Source: Patagioenas fasciata (Eukaryota; Chordata; Aves; Columbiformes; Columbidae). From it: a stretch of 64,000 nucleotides of DNA. Numbering within the stretch: the stretch's first letter is position 1; each line of letters begins with the position of its first letter. Below, in pieces: positions 41,301 through 54,675 of the stretch. Position numbers and translations under genes: made by a program. The notes below the pieces were generated by a model that did no database searches, was not told where the DNA came from, and saw only the letters and a program-made list of their open reading frames with translations. The stretch lies in contig NW_027288511.1 of the NCBI RefSeq assembly GCF_037038585.1, positions 372,001-436,000 on the forward strand, given 5' to 3'.

Positions 41301-43710
41301 AACCTAAAATCTAAACCTAACCCTAAATCTAAACCTAACCCCAAATCTAAACCTAAAATCTAAACCTAACCCCAAATCTAAACCTAAAATCTAAACCTAA
41401 CCCCAAATCTAAACCTAACCCCAAATCTAAACCTAAAATCTAAACCTAACCCCAAATCTAAACCTACAATCTAAACCTAAACCCAAATCTAAACCTAACC
41501 CCAAATCTAAACCTAACCCCAAATCTAAACCTAAAATCTAAACCTAACCCCAAATCTAAACCTAAAATCTAAACCTAACCCCAAATCTAAACCTAAAATC
41601 TAAACCTAAACCCAAATCTAAACCTAACCCCAAATCTAAACCTAACCCCAAATCTAAACCTAAAATCTAAACCTAACCCCAAATCTAAACCTAAAATCTA
41701 AACCTAACCCCAAATCTAAACCTAAAATCTAAACTTAACCCCAAATCTAAACCTAACCCCAAATCTAAACCTAAAATCTAAACCTAACCCCAAATCTAAA
41801 CCTAACTCCAAATCTAAACCTAAGCCCAAATCTAAACCTAACACCAAATCTAACCCCAAATCTAAACCTAACTCCAAATCTAAACCTAAAATCTAAACCT
41901 AACCCCAAATCTAAACCTAAAATCTAAACCTAACCCCAAATCTAAACCTAACCCCAAATCTAAACCTAAAATCTAAACCTAACCCCAAATCTAAACCTAA
42001 CCCCAAATCTAAACCTAAAATCTAAACCTAACCCCAAATCTAAACCTAAAATCTAAACCTAACCCCAAATCTCAACCTAACCCCAAATCTAAACCTAAAA
42101 TCTAAACCTAACCCCAAATCTAAACCTAAAATCTAAACCTAACCCCAAATCTAAACCTAACCCCAAATCTAAACCTAAAATCTAAACCTAACCCCAAATC
42201 TAAACCTAAAATCTAAACCTAACCCCAAACCTAACCCCAAATCTAAACCTAAAATCTAAACCTAACCCCAAATCTAAACCTAACCCCAAATCCAAACCTA
42301 ACCCCAAATCTAAACCTAAAACCTAAACCTAACCCCAAATCTACACCTAAAATCTAAACCTAACCCCAAATCTAAACATAAAATCTAAACCTAACCCTAA
42401 ATCTAAACCAAACCCCAAATCTAAACCTAACCCCAAATCTAAACCTAAAATCTAAACCTAACCCCAAATCTAAACCTAAAATCTAAACCTAACCCCAAAT
42501 CTAAACCTAAAATCTAAACCTAACACCAAATCTAAACCTAATGCCAAATCTAAACCTAAAATCTAAACCTAACCCCAAAACTAAACCTAAAATCTAAACC
42601 TAACCCCAAATCTAAACCTAACCCCAAATCTAAACCTAAAATCTAAACCTAACCCCAAATCTAAACCTAAAATCTAAACCTAAACCCAAATCTAAACCTA
42701 ACCCCAAATCTAAACCTAACCCCAAATCTAAACCTAAAATCTAAACCTAACCCCAAATCTAAACCTAAAATCTAAACTTAACCCCAAATCTAAACCTAAC
42801 CCCAAATCTAAACCTAAAATCTAAACCTAACCCCAAATCTAAACCTAAAATCTAAACCTAACCCCAAATCTAAACCCTAAATCTAAACCTAACCCCAAAT
42901 CTACACCTAAAATCTAAACCTAACCCCAAATCTAAACATAAAATCTAAACCTAACCCTAAATCTAAACCTAACCCCAAATCTAAACCTAAAATCTAAACC
43001 TAACCCCAAATCTAAACCAAAAATCTAAACCTAACCCCAAATCTAAACCTAAAATCTAAACCTAACCCCAAATCTAAACCTAAAATCTAAACCTAACCCC
43101 AAATCTAAACCCTAAATCTAAACCTAACCCCAAATCTACACCTAAAATCTAAACCTAACCCCAAATCTAAACATAAAATCTAAACCTAACCCTAAATCTA
43201 AACCTAACCCCAAATCTAAACCTAACCCCAAATCTAAACCTAAAATCTAAACCTAACCCCAAATCTAAACCTAAAATCTAAACCTAACACCAAATCTAAA
43301 CCTAATGCCAAATCTAAACCTAAAATCTAAACCTAACCCTAAATCTAAACCTAACCCCAAATCTAAACCTAAAATCTAAACCTAACCCCAAATCTAAACC
43401 TAAAATCTAAACCTAACCCCAAATCTAAACCTAACCCCAAATCTAAACCTAAAATCTAAACCTAACCCCAAATCTAAACCTACAATCTAAACCTAAACCC
43501 AAATCTAAACCTAACCCCAAATCTAAACCTAACCCCAAATCTAAACCTAAAATCTAAACCTAACCCCAAATCTAAACCTAAAATCTAAACCTAACCCCAA
43601 ATCTAAACCTAAAATCTAAACCTAAACCCAAATCTAAACCTAACCCCAAATCTAAACCTAACCCCAAATCTAAACCTAAAATCTAAACCTAACCCCAAAT
43701 CTAAACCTAA
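38388..43710 (+). repeat. 2,710-bp-spaced duplication, apparently identical copies
   Basis: Bases 38,388-41,000 and 41,098-43,710 (2,613 bp each) match at an offset of 2,710 bp. I compared them line by line and saw no difference. Private marks shared at the same offset include TACAATC (C at 38,757/41,467 and 40,773/43,483), CTCAACC (39,363/42,073), AAAACCTAAACC (39,601/42,311) and CTAATGCC (38,579/41,289, 39,831/42,541, 40,595/43,305). The 97 bp between the copies is ordinary array sequence. Within each copy an older duplication shows as TACAATC 2,016 bp apart. A third partial copy follows at 43.87-44.68 kb. Such identity implies a very recent event or active homogenisation. Confidence 0.9.
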
Positions 43711-43869
43711 AATCTAAACCTAACCCCAAATCTAAACCTAAAATCTAAACCTAACCGCAAATCTAAACCGAAAATCTAAACCTAACCCCAAATCTAAACC
43801 TAAAATCTAAACCTAACCCCAAATCTAAACCGAAAATCTAAACCTAACCCCAAATCTAAACCTAAAATC

Positions 43870-44680
43870 TAAACCTAACCCCAAATCTAAACCTAACTCC
43901 AAATCTAAACCTAAGCCCAAATCTAAACCTAACACCAAATCTAACCCCAAATCTAAACCTAACTCCAAATCTAAACCTAAAATCTAAACCTAACCCCAAA
44001 TCTAAACCTAAAATCTAAACCTAACCCCAAATCTAAACCTAACCCCAAATCTAAACCTAAAATCTAAACCTAACCCCAAATCTAAACCTAACCCCAAATC
44101 TAAACCTAAAATCTAAACCTAACCCCAAATCTAAACCTAAAATCTAAACCTAACCCCAAATCTCAACCTAACCCCAAATCTAAACCTAAAATCTAAACCT
44201 AACCCCAAATCTAAACCTAAAATCTAAACCTAACCCCAAATCTAAACCTAACCCCAAATCTAAACCTAAAATCTAAACCTAACCCCAAATCTAAACCTAA
44301 AATCTAAACCTAACCCCAAACCTAACCCCAAATCTAAACCTAAAATCTAAACCTAACCCCAAATCTAAACCTAACCCCAAATCCAAACCTAACCCCAAAT
44401 CTAAACCTAAAACCTAAACCTAACCCCAAATCTACACCTAAAATCTAAACCTAACCCCAAATCTAAACATAAAATCTAAACCTAACCCTAAATCTAAACC
44501 AAACCCCAAATCTAAACCTAACCCCAAATCTAAACCTAAAATCTAAACCTAACCCCAAATCTAAACCTAAAATCTAAACCTAACCCCAAATCTAAACCTA
44601 AAATCTAAACCTAACACCAAATCTAAACCTAATGCCAAATCTAAACCTAAAATCTAAACCTAACCCCAAAACTAAACCTA
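43870..44680 (+). repeat. Partial third copy of the zone B higher-order unit, offset 2,091 bp
   Basis: Marks of the preceding unit recur at 2,091 bp: CTCAACC (42,073 and 44,164), AAAACCTAAACC (42,311 and 44,402) and CTAATGCC (ATG at 42,541 and 44,632). Just before it, 43,711-43,870 contains CCGCAAATCTAAACCG, a variant otherwise typical of zone A (about 8.45, 13.55 and 15.82 kb). The junction therefore joins material of two lineages. Confidence 0.7.
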
Positions 44681-47600
44681 AAATCTAAACCTAACCCCAA
44701 ATCTAAACCTAAAATCTAAACCTAACCCCAAATCTAAACCTAACCCCAAATCTAAACCTAAAATCTAAGCCTAACCCCAAATCTAAACCTAAAATCTAAA
44801 CCTAACCCCAAATCTAAACCTAACCCCAAATCTAAACCTAAAATCTAAACCTAACCCCAAATCTAAACCTAAAATCTAAACCTAACCCCAAATCTAAACC
44901 TAAAATCTAAACCTAACCCCAAACCTAACCCTAAATCTAAACCTAAAATCTAAACCTAACCCCAAATCTAAACCTAACCCCAAATCTAAACCTAAAATCT
45001 AAACCTAACCCCAAATCTAAACCTAAAATCTAAACCTAACCCCAAACCTAACCCCAAATCTAAACCTAAAATCTAAACCTAACCCCAAATCTAAACCTAA
45101 CCCCAAATCTAAACCTAAAATCTAAGCCTAACCCCAAATCTAAACCTAAAATCTAAACCTAACCCCAAATCTAAACCTAACCCCAAATCTAAACCTAAAA
45201 TCTAAACCTAACCCCAAATCTAAACCTAAAATCTAAACCTAACCCCAAATCTAAACCTAAAATCTAAACCTAACCCCAAACCTAACCCCAAATCTAAACC
45301 TAAAATCTAAACCTAACCCCAAATCTAAACCTAACCCCAAATCTAAACCTAAAATCTAAACCTAACCCCAAATCTAAACCTAACCCCAAATCTAAACCTA
45401 ACCCCAAATCTAAACCTAAAATCTAAACCTAACTCCAAATCTAAACCTAAGCCCAAATCTAAACCTAACACCAAATCTAACCCCAAATCTAAACCTAACT
45501 CCAAATCTAAACCTAAAATCTAAACCTAACCCCAAATCTAAACCTAAAATCTAAACCTAACCCCAAATCTAAACCTAAAATCTAAACCTAACCCCAAACC
45601 TAACCCCAAATCTAAACCTAAAATCTAAACCTAACCTAAAATCTAAACCTAAACCCAAATCTAAACCTAAAATCTAAACCTAACCCCAAATCTAAACCTA
45701 ACCCCAAATCTAAACCTAAAATCTAAACCTAACCCCAAATCTAAACCTAAAATCTAAACCTAAAATCTAAACCTAACCTAAAATCTAAACCTAACCCCAA
45801 ATCTAACCTAACCCCAAATCTAAACCTAAAATCTTAACCTAACCCCAAATCTAAACCTAACCCCAAATCTAAACCAAAAATCTAAACCTAACCCCAAATC
45901 TAAACCTAAAATCTAAACCTAACCCCAAATCTAAACCAAAAATCTAAACCTAACCCCAAATCTAAACCTAAAATCTAAACCTAACCCCAAATCTAAACCT
46001 AAAATCTAAACCTAACCCCAAATCTAAACCTAACCCCAAATCTAAACATAAAATCTAAACCTAACCCTAAATCTAAACCTAACCCCAAATCTAAACCTAA
46101 CCCCAAATCTAAACCTAAAATCTAAACCTAACCCCAAATCTAAACCTAAAATCTAAACCTAACACGAAATCTAAACCTAATGCCAAATCTAAACCTAAAA
46201 TCTAAACCTAACCCTAAATCTAAACCTAACCCCAAATCTAAACCTAACCCCAAATCTAAACCTAAAATCTAAACCTAACCCCAAATCTAAACCTAAAATC
46301 TAAACCTAACACCAAATCTAAACCTAATGCCAAATCTAAACCTAAAATCTAAACCTAACCCCAAATCTAAACCTAACCCCAAATCTAAACCTAAAATCTA
46401 AACCTAACCCCAAATCTAAACCTAAAATCTAAACCTAACCCCAAATCTAAACCTAACCCCAAATCTAAACCTAAAATCTAAACCTAACCCCAAATCTAAA
46501 CCTAAAATCTAAACCTAAAATCTAAACCTAACCTAAAATCTAAACCTAACACCAAATCTAACCCCAAATCTAAACCTAACTCCAAATCTAAACCTAAAAT
46601 CTAAACCTAACCCCAAATCTAAACCTAACCCCAAATCTAAACCTAAAATCTAAACCTAACCCCAAATCTAAACCTAAAATCTAAACCTAAAATCTAAACC
46701 TAACCTAAAATCTAAACCTAACACCAAATCTAACCCCAAATCTAAACCTAACCCCAAATCTAAACCTAAAATCTAAACCTAACCCCAAATCTAAACCTAA
46801 AATCTAAACCTAACCCCAAATCTAAACCTAACCCCAAATCTAAACTTAAAATCTAAACCTAACCCCAAATCTAAACCTAACCCCAAATCTAAACCTAAAA
46901 TCTAAACCTAACCCCAAATCTAAACCTAACCCCAAATCTAAACCTAACCCCAAATCTAAACCTAAAATCTAAACCTAACCCCAAATCTAAACCTAAAATC
47001 TAAACCTAACCCCAAATCTAAACCTAAAATCTTAACCTAACCCCAAATCTAAACCTAACCGCAAATCTAAACTTAAAATCTAAACCTAACCCCAAATCTA
47101 AACCTAAAATCTAAACCTAACCCCAAATCTAAACCTAACCCCAAATCTAAACCTAAAATCTAAACCTAACCCCAAATCTAAACCTAAAATCTAAACCTAA
47201 AATCTAAACCTAACCTAAAATCTAAACCTAACACCAAATCTAACCCCAAATCTAAACCTAACTCCAAATCTAAACCTAAAATCTAAACCTAACCCCAAAT
47301 CTAAACCTAACCCCAAATCTAAACCTAAAATCTAAACCTAACCCCAAATCTAAACCTAAAATCTAAACCTAAAATCTAAACCTAACCCCAAATCTAAACC
47401 TAACACCAAATCTAACCCCAAATCTAAACCTAACTCCAAATCTAAACCTAAAATCTAAACCTAACCCCAAATCTAAACCTAAAATCTAAACCTAACCCCA
47501 AATCTAAACCTAACCCCAAATCTAAACTTAAAATCTAAACCTAACCCCAAATCTAAACCTAACCCCAAATCTAAACCTAAAATCTAAACCTAACCCCAAA

Positions 47601-49799
47601 TCTAAACCTAACCCCAAATCTAAACCTAACCCCAAATCTAAACCTAAAATCTAAACCTAACCCCAAATCTAAACCTAAAATCTAAACCTAACCCCAAATC
47701 TAAACCTAAAATCTTAACCTAACCCCAAATCTAAACCTAACCGCAAATCTAAACTTAAAATCTAAACCTAACCCCAAATCTAAACCTAAAATCTAAATCT
47801 AACCCCAAATCTAAACCTAACCCCAAATCTAAACCGAAAATCTAAACCTAACCCCAAATCTAAACCTAAAATCTAAACCTAACCCCAAATCTAAACCTAA
47901 AATCTAAACCTAACCACAAATCTAAACCTAAAATCTAAACCTAACCCCAAATCTAAACCTAAAATCTAAACCTAACCCCAAATCTAAACCTAAAATCTAA
48001 ACCTAACCCCAAATCTAAACCTAACACCAAATCTAACCCCAAATCTAAACCTAACTCCAAATCTAAACCTAAAATCTAAACCTAACCCCAAATCTAAACC
48101 TAAAATCTAAACCTAACCCCAAATCTAAACCTAACCCCAAATCTAAACCTAAAATCTAAACCTAAAATCTAAACCTAACCCCAAATCTAAACCTAAAATC
48201 TAAACCTAACCCCAAATCTAAACCTAACCCCAAATCTAAACCTAACCCCAAATCTAAACCTAAAATCTAAACCTAACCCCAAATCTAAACCTAAAATCTA
48301 AACCTAACCCCAAATCTAAACCTAAAATCTAAACCTAACCCCAAATCTAAACCTAACCCCAAATCTAAACCTAAAATCTAAACCTAACCCCAAATCTAAA
48401 CCTAAAATCTAAACCTAACCCCAAATCTAAACCTAAAATCTAAACCTAAAATCTAAACCTAACCCCAAATCTAAACCTAAAATCTAAACCTAACCCCAAA
48501 TCTAAACCTAAAATCTAAACCTAAAATCTAAACCTAACACCAAATCTAACCCCAAATCTAAACCTAACCCCAAATCCAAACCTAAAATCTAAACCTAACA
48601 CCAAATCTAAACCTAAAATCTAAACCTAACCCCAAATCTAAACCTAGCCCCAAATCTAAACCTAAAATCTAAACCTAACCCCAAATCTAAACCTAAAATC
48701 TAAACCTAACCCCAAATCTAAACCTAACACCAAATCTAACCCCAAATCTAAACCTAACTCCAAATCTAAACCTAAAATCTAAACCTAACCCCAAATCTAA
48801 ACCTAAAATCTAAACCTAACCCCAAATCTAAACCTAACCCCAAATCTAAACTTAAAATCTAAACCTAACCCCAAATCTAAACCTAACCCCAAATCTAAAC
48901 CTAAAATCTAAACCTAACCCCAAATCTAAACCTAACCCCAAATCTAAACCTAACCCCAAATCTAAACCTAAAATCTAAACCTAACCCCAAATCTAAACCT
49001 AAAATCTAAACCTAATCCCAAATCTAAACCTAACCCCAAATCTAAATTTAAAATCTTAACCTAACCCCAAATCTAAACCTAACCGCAAATCTAAACTTAA
49101 AATCTAAACCTAACCCCAAATCTAAACCTAAAATCTAAATCTAACCCCAAATCTAAACCTAACCCCAAATCTAAACCGAAAATCTAAACCTAACCCCAAA
49201 TCTAAACCTAAAATCTAAACCTAACCACAAATCTAAACCTAAAATCTAAACCTAACCCCAAATCTAAACCTAACACCAAATCTAACCCCAAATCTAAACC
49301 TAACTCCAAATCTAAACCTAAAATCTAAACCTAACCCCAAATCTAAACCTAAAATCTAAACCTAACCCCAAATCTAAACCTAACCTCAAATCTAAACTTA
49401 AAATCTAAACCTAAAATCTAAACCTAACCCCAAATCTAAACCTAAAATCTAAACCTAACCCCAAATCTAAACCTAACCCCAAATCTAAACCTAAAATCTA
49501 AACCTAACCCCAAATCTAAACCTAAAATCTAAACCTAACCCCAAATCTAAACCTAACCCCAAATCTAAACCTAAAATCTTAACCTAACCCCAAATCTAAA
49601 CCTAACCCCAAATCTAAACTTAAAATCTAAACCTAACCCCAAATCTAAACCTAAAATCTAAATCTAACCCCAAATCTAAACCTAACCCCAAATCTAAACC
49701 GAAAATCTAAACCTAACCCCAAATCTAAACCTAAAATCTAAACCTAACCCCAAATCTAAACCTAAAATCTAAACCTAAAATCTAAACCTAACCTAAAAT

Positions 49800-52700
49800 C
49801 TAAACCTAACCCCAAATCTAAACCTAAAATCTAAACCTAACCCCAAATCTAAACCTATCCCCAAATCTAAACCTAAAATCTAAACCTAACCCCAAATCTA
49901 AACCTAAAATCTAAACCTAACCCCAAATCTAAAACAAAAATCTAAACCTAACCCCAAATCTAAACCTAACCCCAAATCTAAACCTAAAATCTAAACCTAA
50001 CCCCAAATCTAAACCTAAAATCTAAACCTAAAATCTAAACCTAACCCCAAATCTAAACCTAAAATCTAAACCTAACCCCAAATCTAAACCTAACCCCAAA
50101 TCTAACCCCAAATCTAAACCTAACCCCAAATCTAAACCTAAAATCTAAACCTAACCCCAAATCTAAACCTAAAATCTAAACCTAACCCCAAATCTAAACC
50201 TAGCCCCAAATCTAAACCGAAAATCTAAACCTAACCCCAAATCTAAACGTAAAATCTAAACCTAACCCCAAATCTAAACCTAACCCCAAATCTAAACCTA
50301 AAATCTAAACCTAACCCCAAATCTAAACCTAACTCCAAATCTAAACCTAAGCCCAAATCTAAACCTAACCCCAAATCTAACCCCAAATCTAAACCTAACC
50401 CCAAATCTAAACCTAAAATCTAAACCTAACCCCAAATCTAAACCTAACTCCAAATCTAAACCTAAGCCCAAATCTAAACCTAACCCCAAATCTAACCCCA
50501 AATCTAAACCTAACTCCAAATCTAAACCTAAAATCTAAACCTAACCCCAAATCTAAACCTAAAATCTAAACCTAACCCCAAATCTAAACCTAACCCCAAA
50601 TCTAAACTTAAAATCTAAACCTAACCCCAAATCTAAACCTAACCCCAAATCTAAACCTAAAATCTAAACCTAACCCCAAATCTAAACCTAACCCCAAATC
50701 TAAACCTAAAATCTAAACCTAACCCCAAATCTAAACCTAAAATCTAAACCTAACCCCAAATCTAAACCTAAAATCTAAACCTAAAATCTAAACCTAACCC
50801 CAAATCTAAACCTAAAATCTAAACCTAACCCCAAATCTAAACCTAAAATCTAAACCTAAAATCTAAACCTAACACCAAATCTAACCCCAAATCTAAACCT
50901 AACCCCAAAGCCAAACCTAAAATCTAAACCTAACACCAAATCTAAACCTAAAATCTAAACCTAACCCCAAATCTAAACCTAGCCCCAAATCTAAACCTAA
51001 AATCTAAACCTAACCCCAAATCTAAACCTAAAATCTAAACCTAACCCCAAATCTAAACCTAACACCAAATCTAACCCCAAATCTAAACCTAACTCCAAAT
51101 CTAAACCTAAAATCTAAACCTAACCCCAAATCTAAACCTAAAATCTAAACCTAACCCCAAATCTAAACCTAACCCCAAATCTAAACTTAAAATCTAAACC
51201 TAACCCCAAATCTAAACCTAACCCCAAATCTAAACCTAAAATCTAAACCTAACCCCAAATCTAAACCTAACCCCAAATCTAAACCTAACCCCAAATCTAA
51301 ACCTAAAATCTAAACCTAACCCCAAATCTAAACCTAAAATCTAAACCTAATCCCAAATCTAAACCTAACCCCAAATCTAAATTTAAAATCTTAACCTAAC
51401 CCCAAATCTAAACCTAACCGCAAATCTAAACTTAAAATCTAAACCTAACCCCAAATCTAAACCTAAAATCTAAATCTAACCCCAAATCTAAACCTAACCC
51501 CAAATCTAAACCGAAAATCTAAACCTAACCCCAAATCTAAACCTAAAATCTAAACCTAACCACAAATCTAAACCTAAAATCTAAACCTAACCCCAAATCT
51601 AAACCTAAAATCTAAACCTAACCCCAAATCTAAACCTAAAATCTAAACCTAACACCAAATCTAAACCTAAAATCTAAACCTAACCCCAAATCTAAACCTA
51701 GCCCCAAATCTAAACCTAAAATCTAAACCTAACCCCAAATCTAAACCTAAAATCTAAACCTAACCCCAAATCTAAACCTAACACCAAATCTAACCCCAAA
51801 TCTAAACCTAACTCCAAATCTAAACCTAAAATCTAAACCTAACCCCAAATCTAAACCTAAAATCTAAACCTAACCCCAAATCTAAACCTAACCTCAAATC
51901 TAAACTTAAAATCTAAACCTAAAATCTAAACCTAACCCCAAATCTAAACCTAAAATCTAAACCTAACCCCAAATCTAAACCTAACCCCAAATCTAAACCT
52001 AACCCCAAATCTAAACCTAAAATCTAAACCTAACCCCAAATCTAAACCTAAAATCTAAACCTAACCCCAAATCTAAACCTAAAATCTAAACCTAACCCCA
52101 AATCTAAACCTAACCCCAAATCTAAACCTAAAATCTTAACCTAACCCCAAATCTAAACCTAACCCCAAATCTAAACTTAAAATCTAAACCTAACCCCAAA
52201 TCTAAACCTAAAATCTAAATCTAACCCCAAATCTAAACCTAACCCCAAATCTAAACCGAAAATCTAAACCTAACCCCAAATCTAAACCTAAAATCTAAAC
52301 CTAACCCCAAATCTAAACCTAAAATCTAAACCTAAAATCTAAACCTAACCTAAAATCTAAACCTAACCCCAAATCTAAACCTATCCCCAAATCTAAACCT
52401 AAAATCTAAACCTAACCCCAAATCTAAACCTAAAATCTAAACCTAACCCCAAATCTAAAACAAAAATCTAAACCTAACCCCAAATCTAAACCTAACCCCA
52501 AATCTAAACCTAAAATCTAAACCTAACCCCAAATCTAAACCTAAAATCTAAACCTAACCCCAAATCTAAACCTAAAATCTAAACCTAAAATCTAAACCTA
52601 ACCCCAAATCTAAACCTAAAATCTAAACCTAACCCCAAATCTAAACCTAACCCCAAATCTAACCCCAAATCTAAACCTAACCCCAAATCTAAACCTAAAA

Positions 52701-53234
52701 TCTAAACCTAACCCCAAATCTAAACCTAGCCCCAAATCTAAACCGAAAATCTAAACCTAACCCCAAATCTAAACGTAAAATCTAAACCTAACCCCAAATC
52801 TAAACCTAACCCCAAATCTAAACCTAAAATCTAAACCTAACCCCAAATCTAAACCTAACTCCAAATCTAAACCTAAGCCCAAATCTAAACCTAACCCCAA
52901 ATCTAACCCCAAATCTAAACCTAACCCCAAATCTAAACCTAAAATCTAAACCTAACCCCAAATCTAAACCTAACTCCAAATCTAAACCTAAGCCCAAATC
53001 TAAACCTAACCCCAAATCTAACCCCAAATCTAAACCTAACTCCAAATCTAAACCTAAAATCTAAACCTAACCCCAAATCTAAACCTAAAATCTAAACCTA
53101 ACCCCAAATCTAAACCTAACCCCAAATCTAAACTTAAAATCTAAACCTAACCCCAAATCTAAACCTAACCCCAAATCTAAACCTAAAATCTAAACCTAAC
53201 CCCAAATCTAAACCTAACCCCAAATCTAAACCTA
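49800..53234 (+). repeat. Higher-order repeat, offset 2,526 bp
   Basis: CTATCCCC (49,858/52,384), CTAAAACAAAAATC (49,935/52,461) and the paired TAAGCCC block (50,298-50,519 and 52,824-53,045) all recur at 2,526 bp. The match stops near 50,708/53,234, where the later copy gains an extra 18-bp module. This is one step in the chain of overlapping duplications that built zone C. Confidence 0.8.
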
Positions 53235-54675
53235 ACCCCAAATCTAAACCTAAAATCTAAACCTAACCCCAAATCTAAACCTAAAATCTAAACCTAATCC
53301 CAAATCTAAACCTAACCCCAAATCTAAATTTAAAATCTTAACCTAACCCCAAATCTAAACCTAACCGCAAATCTAAACTTAAAATCTAAACCTAACCCCA
53401 AATCTAAACCTAAAATCTAAATCTAACCCCAAATCTAAACCTAACCCCAAATCTAAACCGAAAATCTAAACCTAACCCCAAATCTAAACCTAAAATCTAA
53501 ACCTAACCACAAATCTAAACCTAAAATCTAAACCTAACCCCAAATCTAAACCTAAAATCTAAACCTAACCCCAAATCTAAACCTAAAATCTAAACCTAAC
53601 ACCAAATCTAAACCTAAAATCTAAACCTAACCCCAAATCTAAACCTAGCCCCAAATCTAAACCTAAAATCTAAACCTAACCCCAAATCTAAACCTAAAAT
53701 CTAAACCTAACCCCAAATCTAAACCTAACACCAAATCTAACCCCAAATCTAAACCTAACTCCAAATCTAAACCTAAAATCTAAACCTAACCCCAAATCTA
53801 AACCTAAAATCTAAACCTAACCCCAAATCTAAACCTAACCTCAAATCTAAACTTAAAATCTAAACCTAAAATCTAAACCTAACCCCAAATCTAAACCTAA
53901 AATCTAAACCTAACCCCAAATCTAAACCTAACCCCAAATCTAAACCTAACCCCAAATCTAAACCTAAAATCTAAACCTAACCCCAAATCTAAACCTAAAA
54001 TCTAAACCTAACCCCAAATCTAAACCTAAAATCTAAACCTAACCCCAAATCTAAACCTAACCCCAAATCTAAACCTAAAATCTTAACCTAACCCCAAATC
54101 TAAACGTAACCCCAAATCTAAACCTAAAATCTAAATCTAACCCCAAATCTAAACCTAACCCCAAATCTAAACCGAAAATCTAAACCTAACCCCAAATCTA
54201 AACCTAAAATCTAAACCTAACCCCAAATCTAAACCTAAAATCTAAACCTAAAATCTAAACCTAACCTAAAATCTAAACCTAACCCCAAATCTAAACCTAA
54301 AATCTAAACCTAACCCCAAATCTAAACCTATCCCCAAATCTAAACCTAAAATCTAAACCTAACCCCAAATCTAAACCTAAAATCTAAACCTAACCCCAAA
54401 TCTAAAACAAAAATCTAAACCTAACCCCAAATCTAAACCTAACCCCAAATCTAAACCTAAAATCTAAACCTAACCCCAAATCTAAACCTAAAATCTAAAC
54501 CTAACCCCAAATCTAAACCTAAAATCTAAACCTAAAATCTAAACCTAACCCCAAATCTAAACCTAAAATCTAAACCTAACCCCAAATCTAAACCTAACCC
54601 CAAATCTAACCCCAAATCTAAACCTAACCCCAAATCTAAACCTAAAATCTAAACCTAACCCCAAATCTAAACCTA
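51065..54675 (+). repeat. Higher-order repeat, offset 1,947 bp
   Basis: Bases 51,065-52,728 correspond to 53,012-54,675. CTAAATTTAAAATC (TTT at 51,382 and 53,329), CTATCCCC (52,384/54,331) and CTAAAACAAAAATC (52,461/54,408) share the offset. Internally the later copy lost a 31-bp pair near 54,108 (leaving AACGTAACCCC) and gained 31 bp near 54.25-54.30 kb, so the offset is restored. Confidence 0.78.

Larger units (their letters stand above)
37080..46350 (+). repeat. Distant block duplication, offset about 8,561 bp
   Basis: A pair of CTAATGCC variants exactly 147 bp apart occurs twice, with ATG at 37,619/37,766 and at 46,180/46,327. The flanking modules match, including CCCTAAATC between the two marks and TCTTAACC upstream (near 37.15 kb and 45.83 kb). 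The offset between pairs is 8,561 bp. The second copy has CACGAAATC where the first has CACCAAATC. The blocks flank the region that holds the 2,710-bp duplication. Confidence 0.65.
35700..46500 (+). repeat. Array zone B (variant set with CTAATGCC, AACATAAAATC, CCCTAAATC)
   Basis: The clearest marker is the variant CTAATGCC. I find its ATG at 35,977, 37,619, 37,766, 38,579, 39,831, 40,595, 41,289, 42,541, 43,305, 44,632, 46,180 and 46,327, and nowhere outside this zone. It is accompanied by AACATAAAATC, AACCCTAAATC, CCCCAAAACTAAACC and CCCCAAACCTAACCCC. The marker spacings repeat (1,252 then 764 bp twice; 147 bp twice), which exposes nested duplication. Zone edges are set by the marker and are approximate. 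No genes are seen. The ATGs are followed within a few tens of codons by in-frame stops. Confidence 0.75.

Noticed and set aside
35977..46329. Plus-strand ATG codons in CTAATGCC as possible small genes
   Set aside because: The frame gives only short Lys/Pro/Asn/Leu-rich translations of the satellite and hits TAA after a change in module phase. No promoter or other gene context is present.
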